From positions 1 through 64,000 of the forward strand of contig NZ_JAGGKA010000014.1 in NCBI RefSeq assembly GCF_017873215.1: a stretch of 64,000 nt of DNA, in the 5' to 3' direction. The stretch comes from Clostridium tetanomorphum. Its GTDB lineage: Bacteria; Bacillota; Clostridia; Clostridiales; Clostridiaceae. Positions 1 through 8,939 of the stretch are shown one piece after another. Position numbers and translations under genes: made by a program. Numbering within the stretch: position 1 is the stretch's first letter; each line of letters starts with the position of its first letter. Below the pieces are notes generated by a model. That model ran no database searches. It saw only the letters and a list, made by a program, of their open reading frames with translations, and had not been told where the DNA came from.

Positions 1-96
1 AGTCCTATTTTACAAACTACTCTAAATAATCAATTCTTTAAAACCGTAGGTTTAGACAGCCTGTCGGCAAAATATATGAAGGCACATAATTCTTAA
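1..96 (+). CDS. Group II intron reverse transcriptase/maturase, C-terminal end (partial)
   Basis: The last 31 codons of a gene that starts before the window. The frame reads to TAA at 94-96 and ends in GLDSLSAKYMKAHNS. No diagnostic domain is left in so short a tail. The call rests on position: in bacterial group II introns the protein is encoded in domain IV and stops just before domain V, as here. The protein would act as RNA maturase and reverse transcriptase for intron splicing and retrohoming. Confidence 0.6.
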   Translation, partial: SPILQTTLNNQFFKTVGLDSLSAKYMKAHNS

Positions 97-97
97 A

Positions 98-176
98 GAA
101 CCGCCGTGTACCAGACCGGTACGCACGGTGGTGTGAGAGGTCGGGAAAATTTAATTAATTTTCCCTCCTACTCGAT
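98..176 (+). ncRNA. Group II intron domains V and VI
   Basis: Domain V is the hairpin ACCGCCGTG...TACC paired with GGTA...CACGGTGGT (about 99-134). It is the catalytic core of the ribozyme. Domain VI follows as GGGAAAATT paired with AATTTTCCC (about 143-165), then CTCCTACTCGAT, which should hold the bulged branch-point adenosine. Both stems are visible by eye. Confidence 0.8.
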
Positions 177-288
177 TATGATTAAAAACATTCCCGATTG
201 TCATATTGAAAATCCTGGTTAGCAATAGAGAAAGAAGAGTAAATTGAGGATAATTATATTAGACTTTCAAAGAGTATAGATTTTGAAT

Positions 289-362
289 TTATCCGACCTT
301 CTACCAATGCGAATACTCTCGCTTCTTAGGTGGAAGATAAGTACTGGTATGAGTCTGGATAA
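289..362 (+). promoter_or_regulatory. Structured RNA leader of the transport operon (unassigned)
   Basis: The 302 bases between the intron and the first transport gene hold a compact fold. An outer stem pairs 289-297 with 353-362 (one bulged base). Inside it an 8-bp stem pairs 298-305 with 329-336, topped by GCGA/TCGC (309-312 with 319-322). The rest, 337-352, is a possible third arm. I do not recognise a known riboswitch class: T-box, cobalamin, purine and NiCo signatures are absent. No terminator follows before the start codon. It could be a cis-regulatory RNA, an operator or chance folding. Confidence 0.4.
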
Positions 363-478
363 GTTTTTCAACTAAAGAATAAGGATTTCTAAGAAGCAAA
401 GTTTCCAAGAATTCTCTTAATTAAATTCATCTGAATCTAAGAATCACTTGATAGCATAAGGAAGGAGCGAAAACAAAA

Positions 479-2122
479 ATGTTAAAACTGAAAAAAACTT
501 TAATTATAGCATTATCAGTTTCTATTGTTGCTTTAGGGCTTATAGGTTGTCAGAAAAGAAAGAATGAAAAAGCAACTTCAAACAATTTATTAAACCAAGA
601 GAGTGTTGAAAGTAATAAGGAAAGAACGGATTTAGTTATTGCAGTTGACACTGGAATGGTGGAAAACGGATTTGATCCTACTACTGGTTGGGGGAGGTAT
701 GGTTCTCCCTTGTTTCAAAGCACACTTGTGAAAAGAGGTGAGGACAATAAGATCGTAAATGATTTGGCAACGAACTATAAAGTTTCTAATGATGGGTTAA
801 CTTGGACCTTTAATATTCGTAAAGATGTAAAGTTCACAGATGAACAGCCTCTTACTGCAAAAGATATTGTATATACTTATAATACGACAGCAAAAAGCGG
901 TTCAGTTGTTGATTTGAATATTATAGATTCCGTAACACAACAGGGAGATTATACCATAAACTTTAAATTAAAACATCCTCAGTCAACTTTTATTAATATT
1001 GTTGAGAAACTTGGCATTGTTCCAAAACATGCGCATAATGATAAATACCGTGACAATCCAATTGGATCAGGACCATTTAAACTTGTACAGCTGGATAAAG
1101 AACAGCAGTTTATAGTTGGAGCTAATACAAATTATTATGGAGACAAACCCTTCTTTAAAAAATTAACTTTTCTATATTTAAATGAAGATGCAGGTTTAGC
1201 AGCGGCAAAGTCAGGCAAGGTAGACATTCTTTATGTCACTCCAACCCTTGGAAAAGAAAAGATTAAAGGTATGCATCTTTTAGAAGTTCAATCAGTAGAT
1301 AATAGGGGTATTATATTCCCTTATGTAAAATCTGGGCATAAAGGAAATAAGGGTAATCCAGTTGGTAATGATGTAACTTCAGATTCTGCAATTAGAAAGG
1401 CAATCAACTTTGCTGTTGATAGAAAAAGTTTAGTAAATGGTATATTAAATGGTTTTGGAACAGAATGTTATTCCATATGTGATGGACTTCCTTGGTATAA
1501 TCCAGATTCCAAAATTAAAGATGCAGATATTGAAAAGGCAAAGAAGATTTTAGTTGATGGAGGATGGAAAGATACTAATTCTGATGGCATTCTCGAAAAG
1601 AATGGTTTAAAGGCAGAATTTACATTACTTTACCCATCTAATGATGCATTAAGGCAATCCCTTGCTTTAGCTGTAGCAGATCAAATGAAGCCTATTGGTA
1701 TCAAGATTAATGTAAAAGGAAAAGGCTGGGATGAAATACCCAAGAGAATGTATTCTGATGCTGTGATGCTTGGTTGGGGTAATTTGAGTCCCCTTGAGTT
1801 ATACAATGTATATAGCAGTAAGACAATGGGATTAGAATTTTTTAATTCTGGTTATTATTCAAATCCAAAGGTTGATGAATATCTGAATAAGGCTTTATTA
1901 GCTTTATCTGAAGAAGAAGCTAATAATTATTTCAAAAAGGCTCAATGGGATGGAATAACTGGATTTAGCGCACAGGGCGATGCACCTTGGACATGGCTTG
2001 TAAATATAAATCATTTATATTTTGTACGTGATGATTTAGATATTGGTGAACAGAGAATTCAACCACATGGTACAGGTTGGCCAATCACAGATAACATTGC
2101 AAAATGGAAATGGAAAAATTAG
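479..2122 (+). CDS. ABC transporter substrate-binding lipoprotein, Nik/Opp (SBP_bac_5) family
   Basis: Extracellular solute-binding lipoprotein of a peptide/nickel-type importer, 547 residues, a normal length. Residues 1-24 are a lipoprotein signal with lipobox LIGC, so Cys24 should be lipidated and anchor the protein on the outer membrane face. The mature part has the typical family block LTWTFNIRKDVKFTD and the later AKDIVYTY. It starts an operon with two permeases and two ATPases. The ligand may be a metal, a metal-chelator complex or a peptide and cannot be told from sequence. RBS AAGGAAGGAG lies just upstream. Confidence 0.85.
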   Translation: MLKLKKTLIIALSVSIVALGLIGCQKRKNEKATSNNLLNQESVESNKERTDLVIAVDTGMVENGFDPTTGWGRYGSPLFQSTLVKRGEDNKIVNDLATNYKVSNDGLTWTFNIRKDVKFTDEQPLTAKDIVYTYNTTAKSGSVVDLNIIDSVTQQGDYTINFKLKHPQSTFINIVEKLGIVPKHAHNDKYRDNPIGSGPFKLVQLDKEQQFIVGANTNYYGDKPFFKKLTFLYLNEDAGLAAAKSGKVDILYVTPTLGKEKIKGMHLLEVQSVDNRGIIFPYVKSGHKGNKGNPVGNDVTSDSAIRKAINFAVDRKSLVNGILNGFGTECYSICDGLPWYNPDSKIKDADIEKAKKILVDGGWKDTNSDGILEKNGLKAEFTLLYPSNDALRQSLALAVADQMKPIGIKINVKGKGWDEIPKRMYSDAVMLGWGNLSPLELYNVYSSKTMGLEFFNSGYYSNPKVDEYLNKALLALSEEEANNYFKKAQWDGITGFSAQGDAPWTWLVNINHLYFVRDDLDIGEQRIQPHGTGWPITDNIAKWKWKN

Positions 2123-2131
2123 GGTGGTTAT

Positions 2132-3118
2132 ATGAGGAAATTAAGTATAAATGTTTTATGGAAGCTGGGCCGACTGGCTTCCTTTTTATGTATCGTTTGT
2201 CTTATATCTTTTTTGCTTGTGAGACTATCGCCTTTGGATCCAGTAAGATCTTTTATTGGGGCAGAGGCTACATTAGTGGGAGAAGAGCAGAGATTACTTA
2301 TAGAAGAAAAGTGGGGATTAAATGCCCCCATACTTCAGCAATTTGGGAAGTGGTTTGTTGAAGTGCTGCATGGAAATTTTGGAATTTCCATGATCTATAA
2401 TCAACCTGTGTTAAATGTGGTTTTAGAAAAGCTATTCGCTTCTATTTTGCTGATTTTTACTGAATGGCTTGTTTCAGGATTGGTTGGATTTTTACTTGGT
2501 ATGATTGCAGGAATACATGAAAATAAATGGATTGATAAAATACTAAAAACAGTTTTTCTCACTATTCTTTCTGCACCTGTGTTTTGGTTGGCAATTATTA
2601 TTATGATGATTTTTGCTGTTTGGCTAGGATGGTTTCCAGTAGGGCTTAGTGTTCCTATTGCAGTATTTAGTGAAGATGTAACTTGGATGGAACAACTTAT
2701 GCATATGATATTACCTTGCTTTACTTTATCTATTACTGGAATTGCTAATATTGCAATGTACACTAGGGGAACATTTGTTGAGATTCAAAGTGAAGATTAT
2801 ATACTCTATGCCAAGGCTAGAGGAGAAAGTAAAAAACAGCGACTTAAATTTCATGAGATTAGAAATGCGTTAATTCCAAGTATCATGTTTCAATTTGGTT
2901 CCTTTAGTGAACTTTTAGGAGCATCCTTATTGGTAGAGCAAATTTTCTCTTATCCTGGACTGGGGAAAGCTACAGTAGATGCAGGATTACGAGGAGATGC
3001 GCCATTGTTATTAGGTTGTGTGTTTTTTAGTGCAATTATTATTTTTGCTGGTAATTTAGCAGGAGAAATAATAGCTTATTTTATTGATCCAAGAGTAAGA
3101 GAGAAGGTGTCAAAATGA
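2132..3118 (+). CDS. ABC transporter permease, NikB/OppB-like
   Basis: Inner-membrane permease of the BPD_transp_1 family, 328 residues, the usual length for NikB/OppB. The first transmembrane segment is at about 14-33, followed by the family motif RLSPLDPVRSFIGAEAT and the long extracytoplasmic loop typical of this subunit. Several more hydrophobic segments follow, with a coupling-helix region near the C-terminal third. It starts 9 bp after the binding-protein gene behind RBS AGGGTGG and overlaps the next permease by ATGA. Confidence 0.85.
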   Translation: MRKLSINVLWKLGRLASFLCIVCLISFLLVRLSPLDPVRSFIGAEATLVGEEQRLLIEEKWGLNAPILQQFGKWFVEVLHGNFGISMIYNQPVLNVVLEKLFASILLIFTEWLVSGLVGFLLGMIAGIHENKWIDKILKTVFLTILSAPVFWLAIIIMMIFAVWLGWFPVGLSVPIAVFSEDVTWMEQLMHMILPCFTLSITGIANIAMYTRGTFVEIQSEDYILYAKARGESKKQRLKFHEIRNALIPSIMFQFGSFSELLGASLLVEQIFSYPGLGKATVDAGLRGDAPLLLGCVFFSAIIIFAGNLAGEIIAYFIDPRVREKVSK

Positions 3119-3930
3119 GTGTACGTAAAAAATTTATTTTATTATCTATTGTTTTTATTATTGTCATAGGTATATTTGCTTATTTCAATTATTTTGTAAG
3201 TGATAAAACAATTTCCGTTCATTTAGAGTTGAAAAATCTAGAACCATGTAAAGAACACTTTTTTGGCACAGATTGGCTTGGTAGAGATATGTTTGTAAGA
3301 ACTATTAAGGGAATGAATATAAGCATGAAAGTTGGTATTATTACAGCTTTTTGTAGTACAGCAGTTTCTTTGATTATGGGATTATTAGCATCTGCTTTTG
3401 GGAAAGCAGGTGATGAATTTATTCTTTGGATGATTGATTTATTTTTAGGAATTCCTCAATTATTGGTTTGTGTATTGATTTCTGTTTGTGTTGGAGGAGG
3501 GATGAAAGGTGTAATTGTTGGTGTTGCTGCAACTCACTGGCCTAATTTAGCTAAAGTTATTCGCATGGAGGTAATGAAAATTCGTGAAAGTGATTATATC
3601 GTATTTTCAAGGCAGGGAGGTAAGAATAAAATGTGGATCGCTATTCAACATTTTATTCCTCATATTATTTCAAAGCTTGTGGTGGCAGTAATTGTTATGT
3701 TTCCACATGCAATTTTACACGAGGCATCTATTACTTTTCTAGGGTTTGGTTTGTCACCACAAATACCTGCAATTGGTATTATTCTTTCAGAGGCTACTAA
3801 GTATTTATCCAGCAGATTATGGTGGCTGGCAGTTTGTCCAGGAATAGTACTTCTTATAGTTGTAAAACTATTTGATTCCCTTGGAACTAAATTATCTATG
3901 ATTTTAGATTGTCATAGTGCTCAGATGTAG
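3115..3930 (+). CDS. ABC transporter permease, NikC/OppC-like
   Basis: Second permease of the importer, 271 residues. It has an N-terminal membrane anchor at about 7-27, then the typical FGTDWLGRDMFVRTIKGMNIS block of the C-type subunit and the coupling motif EASITFLGFGLSP. The start codon overlaps the stop of the upstream permease (ATGA), which suggests translational coupling and equal dosage. It forms the membrane channel with the upstream gene product. Confidence 0.85.
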   Translation: MSVRKKFILLSIVFIIVIGIFAYFNYFVSDKTISVHLELKNLEPCKEHFFGTDWLGRDMFVRTIKGMNISMKVGIITAFCSTAVSLIMGLLASAFGKAGDEFILWMIDLFLGIPQLLVCVLISVCVGGGMKGVIVGVAATHWPNLAKVIRMEVMKIRESDYIVFSRQGGKNKMWIAIQHFIPHIISKLVVAVIVMFPHAILHEASITFLGFGLSPQIPAIGIILSEATKYLSSRLWWLAVCPGIVLLIVVKLFDSLGTKLSMILDCHSAQM

Positions 3931-3940
3931 GAGGGGTAAT

Positions 3941-4738
3941 ATGGAATTATTAAGTGTAAAAGACTACTTACTTTCATTTATTCAATATGATAAATGGTTT
4001 ACTAGAAAGAAAGTAAAAGTATTAAATAATATAAATTTAACGATTCATAAGGGAGAAATTGTTGCTATTTTAGGAGCAAGTGGCTCAGGGAAAAGTGTAC
4101 TGGCACATGCTATACTTGGAATTTTACCAAATAACCATTGTTCAAGTGGAAAAATCTTTTATCAGGGAAAAGAACTTAAATCTGAAAAATTAAGAGGTAA
4201 AGAAATTTCTTTTGTGCCCCAATCTGTTAATTATTTAGATCCAATTATGAAAATAGGTAATCAAGTAAAAATAGGAATAAAAGATTATAAAGGTAGAGAT
4301 AGCAAAGTTCATGCTTTATTTGAAAAGTATGGCTTAAAGAAAGAAAATGAAATTTTGTATCCACAGCAAATATCTGGAGGTATGGCAAGACGTGTACTCA
4401 TTGCTATAGCTATGAGTCAAAAAGGAAAGTTAATTATTGCAGACGAACCAACAGTAGGACTAGATAGAAAAAATATTAAGAGAATATTAGAAAGTATTAA
4501 AGACATGGTATCTGATGGCTCCGGGGTTCTTATGATTACTCATGATATATCTTCAGCCCTTAAAATAGCAAATCGTATTGCTATATTTTATGATGGAAAA
4601 ATTATTGATATTGCAAAAAGAGAAGATTTTTGTGGTAAGGGGGAGAGGTTAAAGCACCCATACACATGTGAGTTATGGAATTCTATGCCAGGAAATGATT
4701 TTATTTATCAATCATCTATAAAGGAGGGATGGATATGA
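3941..4738 (+). CDS. ABC transporter ATP-binding protein, NikD/OppD-like
   Basis: First ATPase of the importer, 265 residues. Walker A is GASGSGKS, the signature is ISGGMARR, Walker B is LIIADEP, and the switch His is in MITHD. The C-terminal HPYTCELWNSMP is the hallmark of peptide/nickel importer ATPases. I chose ATG 3941 because AGGAGGGG lies at 3929-3936. An upstream GTG at 3917 lacks a site and would overlap the permease. It works as a dimer with the next gene product. Confidence 0.85.
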   Translation: MELLSVKDYLLSFIQYDKWFTRKKVKVLNNINLTIHKGEIVAILGASGSGKSVLAHAILGILPNNHCSSGKIFYQGKELKSEKLRGKEISFVPQSVNYLDPIMKIGNQVKIGIKDYKGRDSKVHALFEKYGLKKENEILYPQQISGGMARRVLIAIAMSQKGKLIIADEPTVGLDRKNIKRILESIKDMVSDGSGVLMITHDISSALKIANRIAIFYDGKIIDIAKREDFCGKGERLKHPYTCELWNSMPGNDFIYQSSIKEGWI

Positions 4739-5355
4739 TTCAAATACAAGACCTGTGCTTTGCATATGATTCAAAAGAAGTACTAAGTCATGTGAACTTT
4801 ACATTATCTCCAGGTGAATGCATTGGTTTACTTGGAGAGAGTGGATTAGGGAAAAGTACCTTTGCTAAGCTTATGTGTGGAATTTTAAAGCCTACTAGTG
4901 GACAGGTTTTAATTGATGGAATAAATGTACAGAAAATTAAAGGAATTAAACCCAGCCAGCTTATTTTTCAGCATCCAGATAAAGCAGTTAATCCAAAGTG
5001 GCGTATGATTAAAACCTTAAATGAAGTATGGAATGTGGATGAAAGAACTATAAAAGATTGTGGAATCAAGGATATTTGGATTTCAAGATATCCAAATGAA
5101 TTGTCAGGAGGAGAACTACAAAGATTTTGTATTGCAAGAACTCTTCATCCATCTGTGAAATATTTAATTGCAGATGAAATGACAGCTATGTTTGATACTA
5201 TTACGCAGGCCAAAATTTGGAGCTTGATGCTTAATATTTCAGTAGAAAGAAATCTGGGACTTTTTATAATTAGTCATGATGAGGCATTACTAAAAAAACT
5301 TTGTAATAAAGTCTATGTTATTCGAGATAAAGGCGAGATAAAGGATTGTACATAA
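4735..5355 (+). CDS. ABC transporter ATP-binding protein, NikE/OppF-like
   Basis: Second ATPase of the importer, 206 residues, with Walker A GESGLGKS, signature LSGGELQR, Walker B YLIADEM and switch His in IISHD. It ends soon after the core ATPase fold, so it lacks the longer C-terminal extension of OppF. Start 4735 is chosen over ATG 4729 because the RBS AAGGAGGG (4721-4728) abuts 4729 but sits 6 bases from 4735, and 4735 makes an ATGA overlap with the upstream stop. Confidence 0.82.
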   Translation: MIQIQDLCFAYDSKEVLSHVNFTLSPGECIGLLGESGLGKSTFAKLMCGILKPTSGQVLIDGINVQKIKGIKPSQLIFQHPDKAVNPKWRMIKTLNEVWNVDERTIKDCGIKDIWISRYPNELSGGELQRFCIARTLHPSVKYLIADEMTAMFDTITQAKIWSLMLNISVERNLGLFIISHDEALLKKLCNKVYVIRDKGEIKDCT

Positions 5356-5378
5356 AAGAAATGAAAGGAGAATGCTAA

Positions 5379-7133
5379 ATGGCAAAGGAAAAAGATACAT
5401 CTATAGATCAATTGAAAGAACTTATGAAACCTTATAAAGATGGATTTATAAAATCTGTTATTTTAGCCAGTCTTGGAGTTTTTTCGGGAATGATTCCCTA
5501 TTTTATAGCAGCTAGAATTGTTGGAAAGATTGTTAGTGGAAATAAAGATTTTCAAGGGTATATTGCATTGTTTGTGATAGCAGTTATAGGAGTTGTTCTA
5601 AAGACGTTGTTTATGAATCTTTCAACAGCGTCATCTCATATTGCTACTTATAATACTTTAAAGGATATTAGAATTAAAATGATTAAAAAGCTATCTAGTA
5701 TGCCAATGGGTTACATTTTGGAAACCCCATCAGGAAAGTTAAAAAATACAATTGTGGATAGGGTAGAAAGCATGGAAACAATTTTAGCCCATTTAATTCC
5801 TGAGATTACATCAAATATATTAATTCCCATTGTTATTGTTTTATATATTCTTTATTTAGATCCACTAATGGCATTAGTGGCGTTGGCTACTGTACCAATA
5901 GGATTTTTATGCTTTAAGGGAATGACAAAAGGCTATACAGAAAGATTTAAAAAAATGATTCAAAAGGTTCGTACTATGAATTCTACCGTTATTGAATATG
6001 TAAATGGTATAGAGGTTATTAAGGCATTTAATCAGTCAGCAAAATCCTATGATAAGTATACAAAAGCTGTTAATGACAATGCTCGGTATGCTGTAGATTG
6101 GATGAGTGACACTCAAATTTATAAATCTTTAAGTTTTTCTATATGGCCAGCTGTTTTGATTGCGGTATTACCATTTGGTTGTTATTTCAATATGCGAGGT
6201 ACACTTTCTGCTGAGAATTTAATTACCATTGTTATATTATCTTTAGGGCTTATCAGTCCAATTATGGATGTTATAAATTATACAGATAATGTTTCTCAAT
6301 TAAAAACTATTATAGGAGAAGTAGGAAATTTTTTAAATCAAGTTGAGCTTAAGAGACCAGAAATATCAGTTAAAATTCCAAATACTAATATTGAAATGAA
6401 GAATGTTTATTTTTCCTATGATAGGAATCCATCACTGGAAAATATGGTTATAAAATATATCAATTTAAACATTCAACCATCTACGATAAATGCTTTTGTT
6501 GGGCCATCTGGTGGAGGAAAATCAACTATTATAAAATTAATTGCAGGATTTTGGGATGTAACAAAGGGAGAAGTTATTATAGGAGGTATTAATATTAAAG
6601 ACATTCCTCAAAGTGAGCTCATGGATAAAATTGCTTATGTCTCTCAGGATAACTATCTTTTTGATGATACTGTAATGGAAAATATCAGAATAGGCAAAAA
6701 AGGAGCAACAGAGGATGAGGTGATAAAAGTAGCAAAAGATTGTGGATGCCATGATTTTATTATGGGTTTAGAGAATGGATATAATACGGTTGTGGGCGGT
6801 AATGGAGGTCACTTATCCGGTGGAGAACGTCAGAGAATTGCCATTGCTAGAGTCATGCTAAAAGATGCTCCTATTATTATTTTAGATGAAGCTACAGCTT
6901 ATACAGATCCTGAAAATGAAGCTATTATTCAAGAAGCAATCGCAAAGCTTATTCAAGGAAAGACACTTCTTATGATTGCCCACCGTTTATCTACTATTGT
7001 TGATGTAGATTGTATCTTTGTCATCAAGGATGGCGAAATCAATTCCATGGGAACACATGAAGAATTATTAAATAGTTCATTATTATATAGCACCATGTGG
7101 AGAGCACATATTGATGCTAAAGATAAAATGTAA
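5379..7133 (+). CDS. ABC transporter permease/ATPase, siderophore-transporter (IrtA/YbtP) type
   Basis: Type IV-fold half transporter, 584 residues: six-helix membrane domain at about 20-310, ATPase domain at about 335-580. Walker A is GPSGGGKST, signature LSGGERQR, Walker B IIILDEAT. The membrane-domain motif AHLIPE and the D-loop variant TAYTDPENE are features I associate with the IrtAB/YbtPQ branch, which imports metal-siderophore complexes despite an exporter fold. It pairs with the next gene, only 12 bp away, as a heterodimer. A drug or peptide exporter is the alternative. Confidence 0.75.
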   Translation: MAKEKDTSIDQLKELMKPYKDGFIKSVILASLGVFSGMIPYFIAARIVGKIVSGNKDFQGYIALFVIAVIGVVLKTLFMNLSTASSHIATYNTLKDIRIKMIKKLSSMPMGYILETPSGKLKNTIVDRVESMETILAHLIPEITSNILIPIVIVLYILYLDPLMALVALATVPIGFLCFKGMTKGYTERFKKMIQKVRTMNSTVIEYVNGIEVIKAFNQSAKSYDKYTKAVNDNARYAVDWMSDTQIYKSLSFSIWPAVLIAVLPFGCYFNMRGTLSAENLITIVILSLGLISPIMDVINYTDNVSQLKTIIGEVGNFLNQVELKRPEISVKIPNTNIEMKNVYFSYDRNPSLENMVIKYINLNIQPSTINAFVGPSGGGKSTIIKLIAGFWDVTKGEVIIGGINIKDIPQSELMDKIAYVSQDNYLFDDTVMENIRIGKKGATEDEVIKVAKDCGCHDFIMGLENGYNTVVGGNGGHLSGGERQRIAIARVMLKDAPIIILDEATAYTDPENEAIIQEAIAKLIQGKTLLMIAHRLSTIVDVDCIFVIKDGEINSMGTHEELLNSSLLYSTMWRAHIDAKDKM

Positions 7134-7145
7134 GGAGGAACATAT

Positions 7146-8876
7146 ATGTTAGTAACATTAAAAAAGATATTTCAATTCTCGGAAAAGTATAAAAACTCTA
7201 TTATCCGCTCTGTAATCTTAAATATTATTCACTCTATTTTTGATTTCATGCAGTTATTTGCTTTAGTTATTGTACTTAAAGGGTTGATAGGGAGTATGAA
7301 CTGGTCAATTTTATGGGAAGCTTTTATAGTTATGCTCATTAGTATTATTGGGAAAGTAGGCACTAGTTATGTAGCAAACTTAGATCAGACAAAAGCAGCG
7401 TATTATATGTGCGCTGATAAAAGGATTTATATCGGTGATAGAATGAAATATATGCCAATGGGCTATTTTAATAGTCATAGTTTAGGAGAGATTACATCTG
7501 TTGTTACAACAACAATGAGTGATATTGAAAATAATGCAGTTTTAGTCTTAACCAAAGTGTTAAATGGATATATTCATGCCTTTGTAATTGCTATAGGAAT
7601 GTTATTCTTTGATTTTAGTATTGGGCTCATTGTTATAGTAGGTATTTTATTGTTCTTTAGTGCAAATAGTCTATTACAAAGAAGAGCTCACAATGATTCG
7701 AAAAAAAGACAGATTGCACAGGCAAAACTAGTGGAATCAACCTTGGAATACATTAAAGGTATGATGATTGTCAAGTCATTTAATTTAGGAGATTGTTCCA
7801 ATAAAAAGGTAGACAAAGCCATTGAAGAAAGTAAAGATAAGAACTTGGCTCTTGAGGATGCCTTTATCCCATATATTGCTCTTCAACAGTTGATTTTAAG
7901 ATTAACTAGTGTTGTGATTATGATTGTTGCGGTTTATCTTTGTGTGACAGGAAATATGCAAGTCAGTTATTGTTTATTAATGGTTATTTCATCTTTCATG
8001 ATTTTCAGTAAACTGGAAGCAGCGGGAAGTACAGCATCTATGCTTCGAATAATTGATGTTTCTATTGATAAAGTAAATGAAATTGATGATATACCTGTTA
8101 TTGATACAGATGGGAAAGAAATTATACCTAATAACTATAACATTGAAATGAATCATATTTATTTTTCTTATGATGAAAAGGAGATATTAAAAGATATTAG
8201 TCTAAAGATTCCAGAGTGGACTACAACTGCTATTGTAGGGCCATCTGGAAGTGGTAAAAGCACTTTGTGTAATTTGATAGCTAGATTTTGGGATGTGAAT
8301 AAAGGGGATGTTTCTATAGGTGGATGCGATGTAAAGGACTATAAATTAGATAGTTTACTTTCTAACATAAGTATGGTTTTTCAAAAAGTGTATCTATTTA
8401 ATGATACTATTGCTAATAATATAAAATTTGGTAAATATGGTGCAAGCAAGGAAGAAATCATAAACGCAGCCAAAAGAGCACGCTGTCATGATTTTATTAT
8501 GAGATTGCCCAATCAGTATGATACCATCATTGGAGAAGCAGGATCAAGCCTTTCTGGTGGTGAGAAACAACGTATTTCTATAGCAAGAGCTATGTTAAAG
8601 GATGCACCTATTGTTATTTTGGATGAAGCAACTAGCAATGTAGATCCTGAAAATGAAAAATATATTCAAGAGGCTATGGAAGCGCTGACTAAAAATAAGA
8701 CTATTATTATGATTGCTCATCGTCTAAAGACCGTGCGAAATGCTGATCAAATAGTGGTTATTGATGAGGGAAAAATGGTTCAAAAAGGAACACATGATGA
8801 ACTGATGCAAGAAGAAGGAATTTATATGAACTTTATTAATGTTCGAAAAAAGGCAGTGGGATGGAAACTAAATTAA
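7146..8876 (+). CDS. ABC transporter permease/ATPase, partner half transporter (IrtB/YbtQ type)
   Basis: Second half transporter, 576 residues, with an N-terminal six-helix domain and a C-terminal ATPase: Walker A GPSGSGKST, signature LSGGEKQR, Walker B IVILDEAT, switch His in MIAHR. Both halves keep the catalytic Glu after Walker B, so both ATP sites may be active. RBS AAGGAGG precedes ATG 7146. Adjacent to its partner in the same orientation, so the two should form one heterodimeric pump or importer. Confidence 0.75.
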   Translation: MLVTLKKIFQFSEKYKNSIIRSVILNIIHSIFDFMQLFALVIVLKGLIGSMNWSILWEAFIVMLISIIGKVGTSYVANLDQTKAAYYMCADKRIYIGDRMKYMPMGYFNSHSLGEITSVVTTTMSDIENNAVLVLTKVLNGYIHAFVIAIGMLFFDFSIGLIVIVGILLFFSANSLLQRRAHNDSKKRQIAQAKLVESTLEYIKGMMIVKSFNLGDCSNKKVDKAIEESKDKNLALEDAFIPYIALQQLILRLTSVVIMIVAVYLCVTGNMQVSYCLLMVISSFMIFSKLEAAGSTASMLRIIDVSIDKVNEIDDIPVIDTDGKEIIPNNYNIEMNHIYFSYDEKEILKDISLKIPEWTTTAIVGPSGSGKSTLCNLIARFWDVNKGDVSIGGCDVKDYKLDSLLSNISMVFQKVYLFNDTIANNIKFGKYGASKEEIINAAKRARCHDFIMRLPNQYDTIIGEAGSSLSGGEKQRISIARAMLKDAPIVILDEATSNVDPENEKYIQEAMEALTKNKTIIMIAHRLKTVRNADQIVVIDEGKMVQKGTHDELMQEEGIYMNFINVRKKAVGWKLN

Positions 8877-8939
8877 TGAGAGCTAAGTTATGCCATTGCA
8901 TCAATCAATAAATTAAATAATGTAATAAGGAGAGGAAAA

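Larger units (their letters stand above)
1..176 (+). mobile_element. Group II intron, 3' end only
   Basis: The window opens inside a group II intron. An open frame ending at 96 looks like the tail of the intron-encoded reverse transcriptase/maturase, and it is followed directly by RNA matching domains V and VI. The 3' boundary is placed near 176, after CTACTCGAT, because bacterial group II introns end in AY. The upstream exon, intron 5' end and most of the protein lie outside the window, so type and intactness cannot be judged. Recognition rests on the domain V/VI pattern. Confidence 0.8.

Noticed and set aside
289-362. Known riboswitch in the transport-operon leader
   Set aside because: Checked by eye for cobalamin, T-box, purine and NiCo signatures; none found, so left unnamed.
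3917-3940. Upstream GTG extension of the NikD-like gene
   Set aside because: No binding site and overlaps the previous gene. ATG 3941 has AGGAGGGG.
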